64,000 nucleotides of DNA from Candidatus Peribacteria bacterium (GCA_943356465.1 CALREX010000003.1:135667-199666); one strand, 5' to 3'; shown: positions 52,149 through 62,615, numbered from the stretch's first letter. The notes: generated from the sequence alone by a model not told the origin. Numbers and translations are program-made.

Positions 52149-54686
52149 ATGGCAAACAATCTAGCTGAAAATCAAACAGAAAATCCGGAAGCAAAAGACG
52201 AAAAAAATTCAGAAGATGCAATAGAGGCAACAAGAAAATCAAAACTCACTCCATCAGAAATCGCAGCAGTCCAAAGCGGAACGGTTTCAATAAAAGACAT
52301 CGTAAATGAAAGAAACCGCAAAGCACATCAGGCGAAAAGCGAACTTAGCAAGCTCGCATCTTCGTCAAAAGACAGAAACCAAGTAATAAGCTTAAAAGAA
52401 TACAGAGAATATTCGGAAAGAATCAGAGAAACGGAAAGTGCTGAAAAAATGCAAAAAATCTTGGATGAAATAAAAGAACTTCCAGAGAAAAAAGCAAAAG
52501 AAATGGAAGAAGATGCCTCGGAAAGCGAAACATTGGAAAAAGACGATCCTAGGTTGGAAGAGTTACAAGAAGAATTTGATGAGACATGCGATGACAATAT
52601 CCAATACATAGGAACAAAACAAATCGATGGATTCAAAAAATGGTTTAAAGGAGAAGCAAACAAAAAACCTCAAATAAAGTATCTGAAAGAACTAATAAAA
52701 AGGCTGAAAGGAGAAGGCTCAACCGACTCGGGAGGACTTCACCCACGTCGAGAAGAGTATAATAATCTTCAAAAACTTTTCAAAAAATACGGTTTAGACA
52801 ACCCTACAGACTGCGCATACATCGAAGCAGAAGGATTAACAGAACGCCGTGAATACAGAAAAAATGCGGAAGCTATAGAAAATAAATTAATGAAAGGAAA
52901 AGAGCTTGGATTTTATTCGCCAGAAGTAATTCAGGACGTAATGCAGCAAGCTTTGACAGCAGATTCTCCAAAAGAACAAAAAGATTTGCAACAATCATTA
53001 GACAAAATTTCCAGACTTGAATCTGAAAGCTTCACGCATCTTGATTCAAAAATCACAGTTGGCGGAGTCACAATCAGAAAAATGAGCCAAAAAGGAAAAG
53101 ATTTCTTGATAAATTATTACAAAACAGTAGCAATAGGTGAAAGGGAGGAAAACGTTAGAATGTGGCCAAAATTCGTAGAAGATGAAGCGGCGTTAGCTGA
53201 AGATTTGCTTGAAATATACGAAGGAAATCAAGAAGGATTCAAGCTCGCAATGGGCAGTTTCCAACATTTAACATTCGACGAAAAAGAAAAAGCATTAAAA
53301 GAACATGAACAATTGGTTGAAAAAACTGAAAACAAAAAAGAACTTGAGAAAAAACTTACAATAAAGGCCGCACATGGAGCGATAGACGAAGCAGCAAGAA
53401 ACAATATAATCGCAAAAGGAGAAGACAAAACGCAGGGAAAATACAAAGAATTTTTTGAGGATGAGGAGAATTTCAAAAACAAAAAAACAGGAGAAGAAGG
53501 AGATTTGGATGAGATGAAAAAAGCTTATGCATTGCTTATAAGCCCAACTCCAAACAGAAAATATAAAAATCTCGCAGCATACGAACAACAAAGAAAAGAA
53601 TACCAAAAAGACGTAAAACGCCTTGGAGAATTTGACGATGACATGACAGAGCAGGAGCTCAAAGACATTCAAGAAGAATACGACGAATCAGGATGGTCAG
53701 ACAGAGAAGATTTACAGGAAGAATTAAAGAAGAAAGTTATAAAAGCAAAAGAAAAACATGACAAAATAAAACGTCTTACAAAAGGAGTGGAAGATAAAAA
53801 AGAAGATAAAAAGAAAAAAGAACATGGGAAAGAAAGCAAAGAAGGCATTACTTCTGCAGAAGCAGCTGTAGAAGCCGCAAAAAAATTCTTATTTGAAGAA
53901 AAACCACTTGAAGCTTTGGAAGTACTAACAAAGTACATGAGAAATGCAGCAAATGAAAATCCGGACGCAGAAGATGATCCAAAGATTACATTTTGGCTTG
54001 AGACAGTCGCAAAATATATAAAAGAATTCGGCAGTGGCAAAAAGAAAGCCGCAAATACAGATCAGGAAGTAACAGAAGAAATAGAGGAGGCAATGAGAGA
54101 AGATTATATCGGTGAATTCTTGGAAGAAGAACAACTTGAAACATTAAGCCTTGAAGGAACAGAGGAAAGTGAAAGACTGCATGCAAACAAAAAATCAGCA
54201 AAAGAAAGAGCGGAAGATGAATCATTAAGCAGAGTGGGAACAGTATCTTTAGAGGCGGAATTGACACAAGATTTCTATGAAAATTCAGACGAAGAATTTA
54301 TTTTAAACAAAGAAGGAACAGGAGAAGAAGTTACAGAAATAAAATTTGATGATATCGAATACAAAGATGAAGAACGAGCCGAATTGAAAAAAGAAGTGTT
54401 CCACAAACAGGATAGACTTAGAGAAAAACGAGGACTTGTAGACACGGTACTAAAAGACAAAGACGGAAAAGTAATCACAACACAAGAAGCAAAACGAATA
54501 CAATCAAAAGATGTAGAAGAACTTGAAGATGAAATAATGGATCATGTTGAAGAAAATATAGCTACAAAAAAAGGCTCATCGGAAGGAGCTGAAGTATTCG
54601 ACCTTACACAAAAAATTGCAGCAAAAAGAAAAACAAAAGAAATGCTCGATAAACGACTCCACGAAAAACTAATAGCGGAGAACTAA
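52149..54686 (+). CDS. large Glu/Lys-rich helical protein of unknown function
   Basis: An 845-residue cytoplasmic protein with no membrane helix or signal. It is extremely charged and mainly Glu, Lys, Asp and Ala. Several long stretches look like charged single helices or coiled-coils (for example KKVIKAKEKHDKIKRLTKG and GVEDKKEDKKKKEHGKESKE). A less charged block at about 600-640 (AAVEAAKKFLFEEKPLEALEVLTKYM) resembles a TPR-like helix pair. It could be a cytoskeletal or scaffold protein, but nothing proves it. It ends overlapping comEC by 18 bases tail to tail. Confidence 0.8.
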   Translation: MANNLAENQTENPEAKDEKNSEDAIEATRKSKLTPSEIAAVQSGTVSIKDIVNERNRKAHQAKSELSKLASSSKDRNQVISLKEYREYSERIRETESAEKMQKILDEIKELPEKKAKEMEEDASESETLEKDDPRLEELQEEFDETCDDNIQYIGTKQIDGFKKWFKGEANKKPQIKYLKELIKRLKGEGSTDSGGLHPRREEYNNLQKLFKKYGLDNPTDCAYIEAEGLTERREYRKNAEAIENKLMKGKELGFYSPEVIQDVMQQALTADSPKEQKDLQQSLDKISRLESESFTHLDSKITVGGVTIRKMSQKGKDFLINYYKTVAIGEREENVRMWPKFVEDEAALAEDLLEIYEGNQEGFKLAMGSFQHLTFDEKEKALKEHEQLVEKTENKKELEKKLTIKAAHGAIDEAARNNIIAKGEDKTQGKYKEFFEDEENFKNKKTGEEGDLDEMKKAYALLISPTPNRKYKNLAAYEQQRKEYQKDVKRLGEFDDDMTEQELKDIQEEYDESGWSDREDLQEELKKKVIKAKEKHDKIKRLTKGVEDKKEDKKKKEHGKESKEGITSAEAAVEAAKKFLFEEKPLEALEVLTKYMRNAANENPDAEDDPKITFWLETVAKYIKEFGSGKKKAANTDQEVTEEIEEAMREDYIGEFLEEEQLETLSLEGTEESERLHANKKSAKERAEDESLSRVGTVSLEAELTQDFYENSDEEFILNKEGTGEEVTEIKFDDIEYKDEERAELKKEVFHKQDRLREKRGLVDTVLKDKDGKVITTQEAKRIQSKDVEELEDEIMDHVEENIATKKGSSEGAEVFDLTQKIAAKRKTKEMLDKRLHEKLIAEN

Positions 54687-55835
54687 TCTTTTAAGCATAA
54701 AAAAGATAGCAACGAAATAATAAACAAAAAATATTTCCGGTGTAAACCAGTTTATTTGATGATAAGCAAAAGGAATATTAGCAAATAAATTCACAAGAAA
54801 AAGCACAAATTTCAAAATCGCATATTCTATAAAAGCAAAAAACATTCCAACTTTTAAAGAAAAAATTCCAACAAATAAAATCAAAAATCCAAAAAACATG
54901 GCCAATGGAATAAGCGGCAAAACAACAACATTCGCTATCGGAGAAATAATACTTAAATTCCCGAAGTTCAATAAAAGAACAGGCATAGTCAAAATTTGTG
55001 CCGAGATTGTCATCAAAAAAGCACTTCTAAAACCACAAACATCGGGAATAAATTCCAAAGATTTTTCTAGTCTAGGATAAAAATAAACAATTCCAAATGT
55101 AGCACCAAAAGACAATTGAAATCCTATGTCGTCAAAAATTAGTGTCGGCAAAAATAAATTCATAAAAAATGCCGCGAAAATAAGGCCCAAAAAAGGCAAA
55201 TATTGACGACCCGCAAAGACAGCATAATAACCAACAATACCCATAATTGCAGCCCTTATGCAAGAAGCGGAAAAGCCCGTCAATAAAACAAACAAAACAA
55301 TTAAGAAAATCATTACAAAAAATTTGCAATTCTTTCCAAGAAACCCAAAAAACTTGGAACAAAAAACAATAAGTATTGAGATATTATATCCGGAAACAGC
55401 AATAATATGAGTAAGACCTGTTTCTTTAAAATTTTGTAAAATATCTTTACTAAGAGCATTTTTAGTACCAAAAAGAAGCCCTTTCACAAAACCAGCATAA
55501 GGCGGAGGCAAAAGATTTCTAAAAACAAAATCAATTTTACCATTTATAAAAGAAAAATATTTCGACAAAAATCCAACATCAAAACTTCCGTAATCCAAAT
55601 GCAAAAAATATCTGAAAATTCCACAAAAAAATCCAAGCAAAGCAGATAAAAAAATATATAAAAATTTATATCTAAAAACATTGAAAAGAAATTTGATTAA
55701 AAGTGAAACAAGAATCATCAAAAAAACAATTTCATTCCATTTTCCATTCAAAAAGAAAAAGCTAAAAACAATTCCAATAAGGAAAAAACATGCAAAGATG
55801 ACGAACAAAAAAGATTTACGAATATTCTCCCCCAT
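54669..55835 (-). CDS. comEC: ComEC/Rec2-family DNA uptake channel
   Basis: A 388-residue membrane protein with about ten helices. The competence domain is clear: FVKGLLFGTKNALSKDILQNFKETGLTHIIAVSGYNISIL, shown here by its parts GLLFGTK, GLTHIIAVSG and FSASCIRAAIMG. ComEC passes single-stranded DNA into the cytoplasm. The C-terminal metallo-beta-lactamase nuclease domain of full ComEC is absent. With the pili in this window it suggests DNA uptake, perhaps for nucleotides. Confidence 0.92.
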   Translation of the reverse strand: MGENIRKSFLFVIFACFFLIGIVFSFFFLNGKWNEIVFLMILVSLLIKFLFNVFRYKFLYIFLSALLGFFCGIFRYFLHLDYGSFDVGFLSKYFSFINGKIDFVFRNLLPPPYAGFVKGLLFGTKNALSKDILQNFKETGLTHIIAVSGYNISILIVFCSKFFGFLGKNCKFFVMIFLIVLFVLLTGFSASCIRAAIMGIVGYYAVFAGRQYLPFLGLIFAAFFMNLFLPTLIFDDIGFQLSFGATFGIVYFYPRLEKSLEFIPDVCGFRSAFLMTISAQILTMPVLLLNFGNLSIISPIANVVVLPLIPLAMFFGFLILFVGIFSLKVGMFFAFIEYAILKFVLFLVNLFANIPFAYHQINWFTPEIFFVYYFVAIFFMLKRLVLRY

Positions 55836-55936
55836 ATAATTATAAAACAGTTACGAAATAACCATACAAGTAAGACTTAAAATTTTCTTAAAAAAATTCT
55901 AAAATATCACAGCTGAAACTTCACAAGATCAAACCT

Positions 55937-58372
55937 ATGACAACAATAAAAAAAAGGCTCTCTGCACTCTTAATGCTGGCAATCACTATATCTCAATTAG
56001 TTTTGTCAGAAGCAGCTTTCGCGGCCTTTCAAGACGTACCGGAGTCTTACAAAAACGCTACAGCAATCGCCTATCTTCAAGAAAAAGGCATAATAAATGG
56101 CTACCCCGACGGGACATTTAGACCTGATAATCTCGTAAATCGAGCAGAATTTTTAAAAATCATCATAGAAGGATCAGGAATAAAGACTGACATATCAACA
56201 AAAACTTCATTCAGCGACATAAACAATAAAGCTTGGTACGCACCATATGTGAGAAAAGCTTATGCTTCAGGCTGGATTCAAGGCTACACAGACGGGACAT
56301 TCAGACCTGAACAAACAATCACAAAAGTTGAAGCATTAAAAATTCTTGGAAAAGCACAAAACTGGCAAATTTCGCTAACAGCAAAATCTACATTTTCAGA
56401 CACAAAAACAACAGACTGGTTCACGCCATACGCAGCATTTGCAAAAGAAAAAGGACTTCTTGAAGAAACAGGAAAATTACTCTTCCCAAACGAAGAAATG
56501 ACTCGCGCAAAAATAAGCGAAACAGTATATAGAACAATAATAAAAGGTATTTCTACAATTCCGGAAAAAACAACACTACAGACTACAATCACTCAAACTC
56601 AGACATCGACAGACACAACTCAACAAGACACACAACCTCCACAAGATTCAAACTTTTCCCAAGTCATAAATTCACAAATTTCTTCAGATTTTTATTCAAA
56701 TATTTTGCTCGATTCACCGCTTCCAAACACATTTTATCAAAACGAAATATACATAATAAAAGGCACAGTAACATCAGGATCATATAAAAATGCAACGGTA
56801 GTTCTAGATAACACTCCATTTACAAAATCATTATCGAACAATCATTTTGAAATTCCGGTAATTTTTGAAAACACAGGAAATTTTTCATTAGGAATTTTGC
56901 CTGGAGAAAGCGGAAATACAAAAATACAAACAATTTCAGTTTTGTCAAATATTCCAGCAACAACAAACAAAGAGATACCTCCACAAAAACTCACACCAGA
57001 CATAAAATTTTCAAATAGAAAAACTTCAATAAATTTTCAAAATATTCCATCAACAATAAAAAAATTAACAATATCTCAAAACACAAATTCAGTTTCCTAT
57101 TTCAACAGACAAGACGAGGACAAAATAGAAATATTTTATCAAAATTTCAAAAATTTCTCAGATTCATCAACTTCTTACTATATCGAATCGGCAAAAATTT
57201 CATCATCCTCACCTCTCATAATTTCATCGGAATTTTCAAAAAGCACAACACAAACATTTTTGCCGACATATCATGCATTTTCATATATCAATGAAAATGC
57301 TGTGTCATCTCCACCAGAAATAATGAGCTCTCCATCAAAAATTTCCTTTACGGTCACAACATCAACTGCAGTAAATTTAACAGGTTATGTTACAAAACCG
57401 GACGGATTCACAGAGACAGTACAATTATCAAAAAACGGCAGTACGTACTCTTATTCTTATACTCCAAATTCATCAGGAACATACATCGTAGAAGTAAATA
57501 ATTCTGAAGGAATAGCGGTGGTAAACCATCCTGTTTACATAGGGAATAAAATTCCGCTACTTCCTGATTTCTTCGACAATAACAAACGAAAATATTTCAC
57601 AGGAACAGTCTCTCTGGAAACAATGAGAACAACACTATTAAACAAAATAAATGAATCAAGAAAGGCACAGGGGCTTAGCGAAGTTGTTTTATCAGATGAA
57701 TTAAACAATTTAGCACAACTTCACTCTGACGACATGGCAAAAAACAATTATTTCTCACACAAGGATTTAAGTGGAAATATGCCGGAAGACAGACGAAAAG
57801 CACTCGGAATATCAACTCCTGTTGAAGAAAACATGGCAAAAGACGTTTCACTAAATTTTGCACACGAAGGTCTGATGCGTAGCGGATCACACAGGGGAAA
57901 TATTTTAGAAAAAGATTGGACACGTGTAGGAATCGGCATTGCAAAGACACAAAACGACGAAGGATATCTCATGATAACCGAAGAATTTTCTACGAATAAA
58001 ATAACTGCGGAAGATTTATCTTCAATGAAACAGGAACTTTTAGCAAAAATAAATGCAAAACGTACAACAAACAGCCTAAATACGCTAACACAAGACACTT
58101 CTCTCGACAACGCCAGCAAATATTTAAATGACAAAATCATAAAAGAAAATGCAACTTTAACAAATCAAATCTTTTCAGATGCCTTGGATTCGTTTAACAT
58201 AGGCGGGCAATCAGAAGCAATCGGACGCTCTCATAATTTATGGTCTGTGATATTAGATTCGCTTCTCACAGAAGAATTGGCACTTACTACAGAAGATTGG
58301 ATAAAAATAGGAATAGACATACAACTGGACTTAGACGGAATAATAAACACATTCATAATCATCAATAAATAA
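55937..58372 (+). CDS. SLH-domain surface protein with CAP domain and degenerate second CAP copy
   Basis: An 811-residue exported protein. A signal peptide ends near AAFA (about 31). Three SLH repeats (about 32-205) include GIINGYPDGTFRPDNLVNRAEF and GWIQGYTDGTFRPEQTITKVEA. A Thr/Gln linker and beta-rich domains (about 235-535) follow. The CAP domain (about 565-685) has the expected HSDDMAKNNYFSH, EENMAKD and SGSHRGNIL. A second copy at about 690-811 keeps the fold pattern but lacks the His/Glu residues. The wall-bound CAP role may be adhesion or proteolysis. Confidence 0.9.
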   Translation: MTTIKKRLSALLMLAITISQLVLSEAAFAAFQDVPESYKNATAIAYLQEKGIINGYPDGTFRPDNLVNRAEFLKIIIEGSGIKTDISTKTSFSDINNKAWYAPYVRKAYASGWIQGYTDGTFRPEQTITKVEALKILGKAQNWQISLTAKSTFSDTKTTDWFTPYAAFAKEKGLLEETGKLLFPNEEMTRAKISETVYRTIIKGISTIPEKTTLQTTITQTQTSTDTTQQDTQPPQDSNFSQVINSQISSDFYSNILLDSPLPNTFYQNEIYIIKGTVTSGSYKNATVVLDNTPFTKSLSNNHFEIPVIFENTGNFSLGILPGESGNTKIQTISVLSNIPATTNKEIPPQKLTPDIKFSNRKTSINFQNIPSTIKKLTISQNTNSVSYFNRQDEDKIEIFYQNFKNFSDSSTSYYIESAKISSSSPLIISSEFSKSTTQTFLPTYHAFSYINENAVSSPPEIMSSPSKISFTVTTSTAVNLTGYVTKPDGFTETVQLSKNGSTYSYSYTPNSSGTYIVEVNNSEGIAVVNHPVYIGNKIPLLPDFFDNNKRKYFTGTVSLETMRTTLLNKINESRKAQGLSEVVLSDELNNLAQLHSDDMAKNNYFSHKDLSGNMPEDRRKALGISTPVEENMAKDVSLNFAHEGLMRSGSHRGNILEKDWTRVGIGIAKTQNDEGYLMITEEFSTNKITAEDLSSMKQELLAKINAKRTTNSLNTLTQDTSLDNASKYLNDKIIKENATLTNQIFSDALDSFNIGGQSEAIGRSHNLWSVILDSLLTEELALTTEDWIKIGIDIQLDLDGIINTFIIINK

Positions 58373-58378
58373 AAATAA

Positions 58379-59959
58379 ATGGATTTCGAAACAAGAAAAA
58401 TCAGAACAAAACCAAGTATAAAAGACAGGATATCTGCAAAAATATCTACAGCCACAACAAATAAAAAAATCAGAATAAATCTCCCGATCTTAATAGCGAT
58501 AACAATCATCCTCATCCTTGGCGTTGGAATTGCGAAAGCAATTTCAAGCATAGACATGAGCCTGATTTTAAAAATAGCTGGCACAGATTTGAAAGAAGAT
58601 TCTTACGGACACACAAATTTCCTACTTTTGGGCTCAGGTGGACTTCATCATGATGGAGGAACACTTACGGACACAATAATAGTTGCGAGCTTGGACAACA
58701 AAAATAAAACAGTCACAATGCTCTCAATTCCACGCGATTTATGGATAAAAGACACCGTCATAGGAAGTTCAAAAATAAATGAAGTTTATTTAAATGCAAA
58801 AACGCGTTATGAAAAACAAAATAAGATTCCTCCAAAAACAGATGATCCAAAAACAGATCAACAAGCCATTGAGCATTTAAGAACAAAAATAGAAGAAATT
58901 TTGGGAATACCGATTCATTATTACGTATCAGTAAATTTTAATGCATTCACAGATATAATAGACGCAGTCGGCGGAGTTGACATAAATGTTGAAAAAGCAA
59001 TCTACGACCCGTTATTTCCAAGAGGAGAAAGCACTGAATATGAAACATTTTCCATACAAAAAGGTCTTCAACATCTAGATGGAAAAACAGCATTAAAATA
59101 TGCAAGAAGCAGGGAAACAACATCTGATTTTGACAGATCAAAACGCCAACAACAACTTATCATGGCAATCAAAGAAAGCGCTCTAAAAGCCAATATTTTA
59201 CTAAGTAAAGACAAAATAGAAAACATATTGGGCATAATCAAATCAAATATAAATACAGACATAACAATCCAGGAAATTTTAACACTCGGAAGCATTGCAA
59301 AAAATTATTCAAAAGACAGCATCATCACAAGATTGATACACGACGATCCAACAAGATGTGGAGGATTCTTGTATACACCGGAAAGATCATATTATGCAGG
59401 AGCTTTTGTACTCATTCCGGCAGGTGGATTTGATATAGTACATAAATATGCAGACCTAATTTTTGGATTTACAGACATATCGAAAGAAAAAGCAAAAATA
59501 CAAATATTAAATGGAACACCACGCGGAGGCGTCGCAGGAGAAACAAAACAAATACTTCAAAGATTTTGTTTTGACATCTCAAAATTCGGAAATGCAGGGA
59601 AAAAAGATGTTACACAAACAACGTATTACTACAAAACAACATTGGATAAAGACGGCAAAGAAATAGATTCCAGACCTGTAACTTTGGATTTTCTAAAAAA
59701 ACTTATTCCTGGAAAAGAAGTTAAAGGAATTCCACAAAAATATATAGACCTTGGTTACACAGAATCAGATATAATCCTTGAACTTGGGACAGACTATACA
59801 AGCTCACAAAATTACATGGAAGATCCTTTTTATAATCTTCCAATGTTGGCTCCTGCAAACACGCCGACAAAGTCGGCTCTCTCCCCTTCTTCTACAACAA
59901 AACCTGCAGACATAAAACCGGCAACAAAAGCACCAACAAAAACAAATGCGCCTAAATAA
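58379..59959 (+). CDS. LytR-CpsA-Psr family glycopolymer transferase with LytR_C domain
   Basis: A 526-residue bitopic protein with a basic N-terminus and a helix at about 37-57. The LCP domain (about 75-270) has FLLLGSGG, GTLTDTIIVASLD, LSIPRDLWIK with the catalytic-type Arg, IDAVGGVDI, and the KYARSRETTSDFDRSKRQQQL segment. LCP proteins move lipid-linked polymers to peptidoglycan. A LytR_C domain (about 375-470) follows and then a Pro/Thr/Lys tail. It starts six bases after the CAP-protein gene. Confidence 0.93.
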   Translation: MDFETRKIRTKPSIKDRISAKISTATTNKKIRINLPILIAITIILILGVGIAKAISSIDMSLILKIAGTDLKEDSYGHTNFLLLGSGGLHHDGGTLTDTIIVASLDNKNKTVTMLSIPRDLWIKDTVIGSSKINEVYLNAKTRYEKQNKIPPKTDDPKTDQQAIEHLRTKIEEILGIPIHYYVSVNFNAFTDIIDAVGGVDINVEKAIYDPLFPRGESTEYETFSIQKGLQHLDGKTALKYARSRETTSDFDRSKRQQQLIMAIKESALKANILLSKDKIENILGIIKSNINTDITIQEILTLGSIAKNYSKDSIITRLIHDDPTRCGGFLYTPERSYYAGAFVLIPAGGFDIVHKYADLIFGFTDISKEKAKIQILNGTPRGGVAGETKQILQRFCFDISKFGNAGKKDVTQTTYYYKTTLDKDGKEIDSRPVTLDFLKKLIPGKEVKGIPQKYIDLGYTESDIILELGTDYTSSQNYMEDPFYNLPMLAPANTPTKSALSPSSTTKPADIKPATKAPTKTNAPK

Positions 59960-60647
59960 ATTCATCGCAGAAAATTCAAAATATTCACGCAGAAAAGCTG
60001 ATATTTTGATAAAAGACAGGATGGTTTATATAAATGGAAAACCAGCCGATTCACTGGGCATTCAAATAGATCCGGAAAAAGACGAAATTGAAATAAACGG
60101 AGAAAAAATAACTCAAAAAAAAGAAGAAAAAGTATATTTTGCACTAAACAAACCAATGGGTTTTATCACAACACGCGAAGACAGGCATGCAAAAAGAACA
60201 GTAATGGAACTTCTTCCGAAGATTGATAACCTCAAACCCGTTGGAAGGCTGGACAGAGAGACGGAAGGACTTCTGCTATTCACAAATGATGGAGATTTTA
60301 TTTTAAAACACACACATCCAAGATACGAATGTAAGAAGAAATATCATGTAATAATAGACGGATTTTTGACTGACGAAGAAAAGAAAAAACTAGAAAAAGG
60401 AGTTTTTCTGGATGACAAAAAAACATATCCCGCAAAGATTAAAGGAATAAGACGTGATAAAACCGAAACAGAACTTGAAATAGAGATACATGAAGGACGA
60501 AACAGACAAATACGAAATATGTTTGCAATGTTCCGGCACAATGTGAAATACTTGCAGAGAATAGAGACAGGAACAATAAAACTCGGAAGCTTAAAGCTGG
60601 GTGAATTCAGAAAACTAACAAAAGATGAAATAAATGATAATAGCTAG
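59946..60647 (+). CDS. RsuA/RluB-family pseudouridine synthase
   Basis: A 233-residue enzyme. An S4 RNA-binding domain (about 1-60, RLNKFIAENSKYSRRKAD) precedes the catalytic domain. The catalytic Asp lies in PVGRLDRETEGLLLFTNDG, and LNKPMGFITTREDRHAKRTV and EIHEGRNRQIRNMF are family marks. Whether it acts on 23S (RluB-like) or 16S rRNA (RsuA-like) is not clear. It overlaps both neighbours by 14 bases. Confidence 0.93.
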   Translation: MRLNKFIAENSKYSRRKADILIKDRMVYINGKPADSLGIQIDPEKDEIEINGEKITQKKEEKVYFALNKPMGFITTREDRHAKRTVMELLPKIDNLKPVGRLDRETEGLLLFTNDGDFILKHTHPRYECKKKYHVIIDGFLTDEEKKKLEKGVFLDDKKTYPAKIKGIRRDKTETELEIEIHEGRNRQIRNMFAMFRHNVKYLQRIETGTIKLGSLKLGEFRKLTKDEINDNS

Positions 60648-61536
60648 CATTTTAACACTATACGTAGCATCAATAATAAACCCCGATTTCGAGGCGATTC
60701 CGTCATACAAAGACACAGGACTTGCAAGTATTTTAGACATAGATTTAGGAAATATACTAAGCACAAAATCAGAACCTGTTAAGAAAAATACATATATTTC
60801 CCCTGTAATATCGCCAAAAAGCGCAATCGCAGTAGACAACGACACAGGCGCAATTTTATACGAAAAAAATGCGAACGAAAAATTGCCAATCGCAAGCATT
60901 ACAAAACTTATGACTATTTTAGTAATATTGGAAGAAAATAATTTGTCAGACATTGTGACGGTTTCAGCAAACGCATCATCAGTCGGAGGAAGCACAATGT
61001 TTCTGAAAACAGGCGAAAAAATAGCAGTTGAAAACCTTATATATGGAGCGCTAATCGGATCATCAAACGACGCAGCGGTAGCACTCGCCGAATATAATGC
61101 AGGCTCAACTTCAGCATTTGTTGATAAAATGAATAAAAAAGCAAAAAATTTAGAGCTAACAAACACACATTTTTCAACTCCAAACGGACTCGGTGACGTA
61201 GATAATTATTCGTCTGCAAAAGATCTTTCTGTCCTTGCACAACAAGTATACAAAAATAAATTTATCAAACACGCCGCAGAATTAAAAGACATAGAAGTAT
61301 TGTCATTAGACGGATCAGTCACACACAAAATCAAAACAACAAATGAACTTCTAGGAGGATATTTAAACGTCAAAGGACTTAAAACAGGCACGACAGACGC
61401 CGCAGGACAATGTTTAGTAACTATAGCGGAAAACGATGAAGGACACGAAATAACAACAGTATTATTACACAGCCCGGATAGATTCACAGAAGCAAAAGTG
61501 CTTATAGATTGGGTCTTTAGGGCATTTAACTGGTAA
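60634..61536 (+). CDS. D-alanyl-D-alanine carboxypeptidase (PBP5/DacA-like)
   Basis: A 300-residue secreted serine carboxypeptidase (S11 family) that trims the terminal D-Ala of wall peptides. The SxxK motif is in ASITKLMT, the SxN motif in IGSSNDAAVAL, and KTG in KGLKTGTTDAAG. The N-terminal hydrophobic run (IIASILTLYVASII) is a signal or anchor. The C-terminal PBP5 beta domain is missing, so this is the short type. mraY follows by 18 bases. Confidence 0.94.
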   Translation: MIIASILTLYVASIINPDFEAIPSYKDTGLASILDIDLGNILSTKSEPVKKNTYISPVISPKSAIAVDNDTGAILYEKNANEKLPIASITKLMTILVILEENNLSDIVTVSANASSVGGSTMFLKTGEKIAVENLIYGALIGSSNDAAVALAEYNAGSTSAFVDKMNKKAKNLELTNTHFSTPNGLGDVDNYSSAKDLSVLAQQVYKNKFIKHAAELKDIEVLSLDGSVTHKIKTTNELLGGYLNVKGLKTGTTDAAGQCLVTIAENDEGHEITTVLLHSPDRFTEAKVLIDWVFRAFNW

Positions 61537-61554
61537 AAAATAATTATAAATCAT

Positions 61555-62613
61555 ATGTTTTTATCTCAAAATTTTGAAAAACTTTCTCTTATATTTGGTT
61601 CAAGCATAACAGGATTTCTCATAGCATTTATTCTTGCACCATGGTTTACAAGACTTTTGATAAAATTTAAAATCGGCAAACAAATCAGAGAAATCGCCAC
61701 TTCAGGAGAAAAAGCAGAGCTATTCAATGCCCTACATGCAAAAAAATCAGGCACTCCGACAATGGGAGGACTTTTAATTTGGGGAACAGTTTTAGTAGTT
61801 ACATTAATCTCAAGAATTGCATCAGGATTTGGAATATTTGACCACTCACTTTTAAACAGAAAAGAAACATGGATACCACTTTTCACCATGATAACATGCG
61901 GAGTACTAGGTGCAATTGACGATTATCTAAACGTGAAGGGATTAGGTACAACAAAAGGAATTTCAGTAAAATTAAAAACTTTTTGGCTTGTGGTTTTTAG
62001 TGCAATTGGAGGATGGTGGTTTTATTCAAAACTCGGATTTACAAATATCTCAGTACCAATTTCAGGCATCGAACCAATCGAATTAGGATGGTGGTATATT
62101 CCACTTTTCATTTTTATAATCAACGCCACAGCAAATTCCGTAAACTTTACAGATGGCTTGGACGGACTCGCAAGTGGCTTACTAATAATGTCATTCGGTG
62201 CATTCGGAATAATCGCATTTGTAAAAGGAATGTTTATTTTGGCAGCACTTTGCGGAGTAATCAGCGGAGCAATTTCAGCATTTTTATGGTTCAACGTTCC
62301 TCCTGCAAAATTTTATATGGGAGACACAGGCTCTCTCGCACTCGGCGCAACACTTGGAGTAATTGCAATGCTTACAGATCAGGTTTTAATACTTCCAATC
62401 ATCGGATTCATTTATGTCATTGAAACTCTTTCGGTCATCATTCAACTTTTTTCAAAAAAATTCTTCAAAAGAAAAGTTTTCAAAATCGCACCGATTCATC
62501 ACCATTTCGAACAAAGCGGATGGGCCGAATTCACAGTCGTTATGCGCTTTTGGATAATCGGCGGAATCATGACAGCAACAGGAACAATCTTGGCCCTATC
62601 CACATTGAAATAG
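61555..62613 (+). CDS. mraY: phospho-N-acetylmuramoyl-pentapeptide transferase
   Basis: A 352-residue membrane enzyme with about ten helices that makes lipid I from UDP-MurNAc-pentapeptide and undecaprenyl phosphate. Marks are KKSGTPTMGG, GAIDDYLNVKG with the Asp pair, NSVNFTDGLDGLASG, YMGDTGSLALG and PIHHHFEQSGWAE. It stands apart from other mur genes. Its TAG stop forms the edge of the inverted-repeat element that follows. Confidence 0.97.
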   Translation: MFLSQNFEKLSLIFGSSITGFLIAFILAPWFTRLLIKFKIGKQIREIATSGEKAELFNALHAKKSGTPTMGGLLIWGTVLVVTLISRIASGFGIFDHSLLNRKETWIPLFTMITCGVLGAIDDYLNVKGLGTTKGISVKLKTFWLVVFSAIGGWWFYSKLGFTNISVPISGIEPIELGWWYIPLFIFIINATANSVNFTDGLDGLASGLLIMSFGAFGIIAFVKGMFILAALCGVISGAISAFLWFNVPPAKFYMGDTGSLALGATLGVIAMLTDQVLILPIIGFIYVIETLSVIIQLFSKKFFKRKVFKIAPIHHHFEQSGWAEFTVVMRFWIIGGIMTATGTILALSTLK

Positions 62614-62615
62614 AG

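Noticed and set aside
55836..55850. TATAAT on the minus strand three bases before the comEC start
   Set aside because: Transcription would begin inside the start codon region, so it cannot serve as the -10 for the annotated start.
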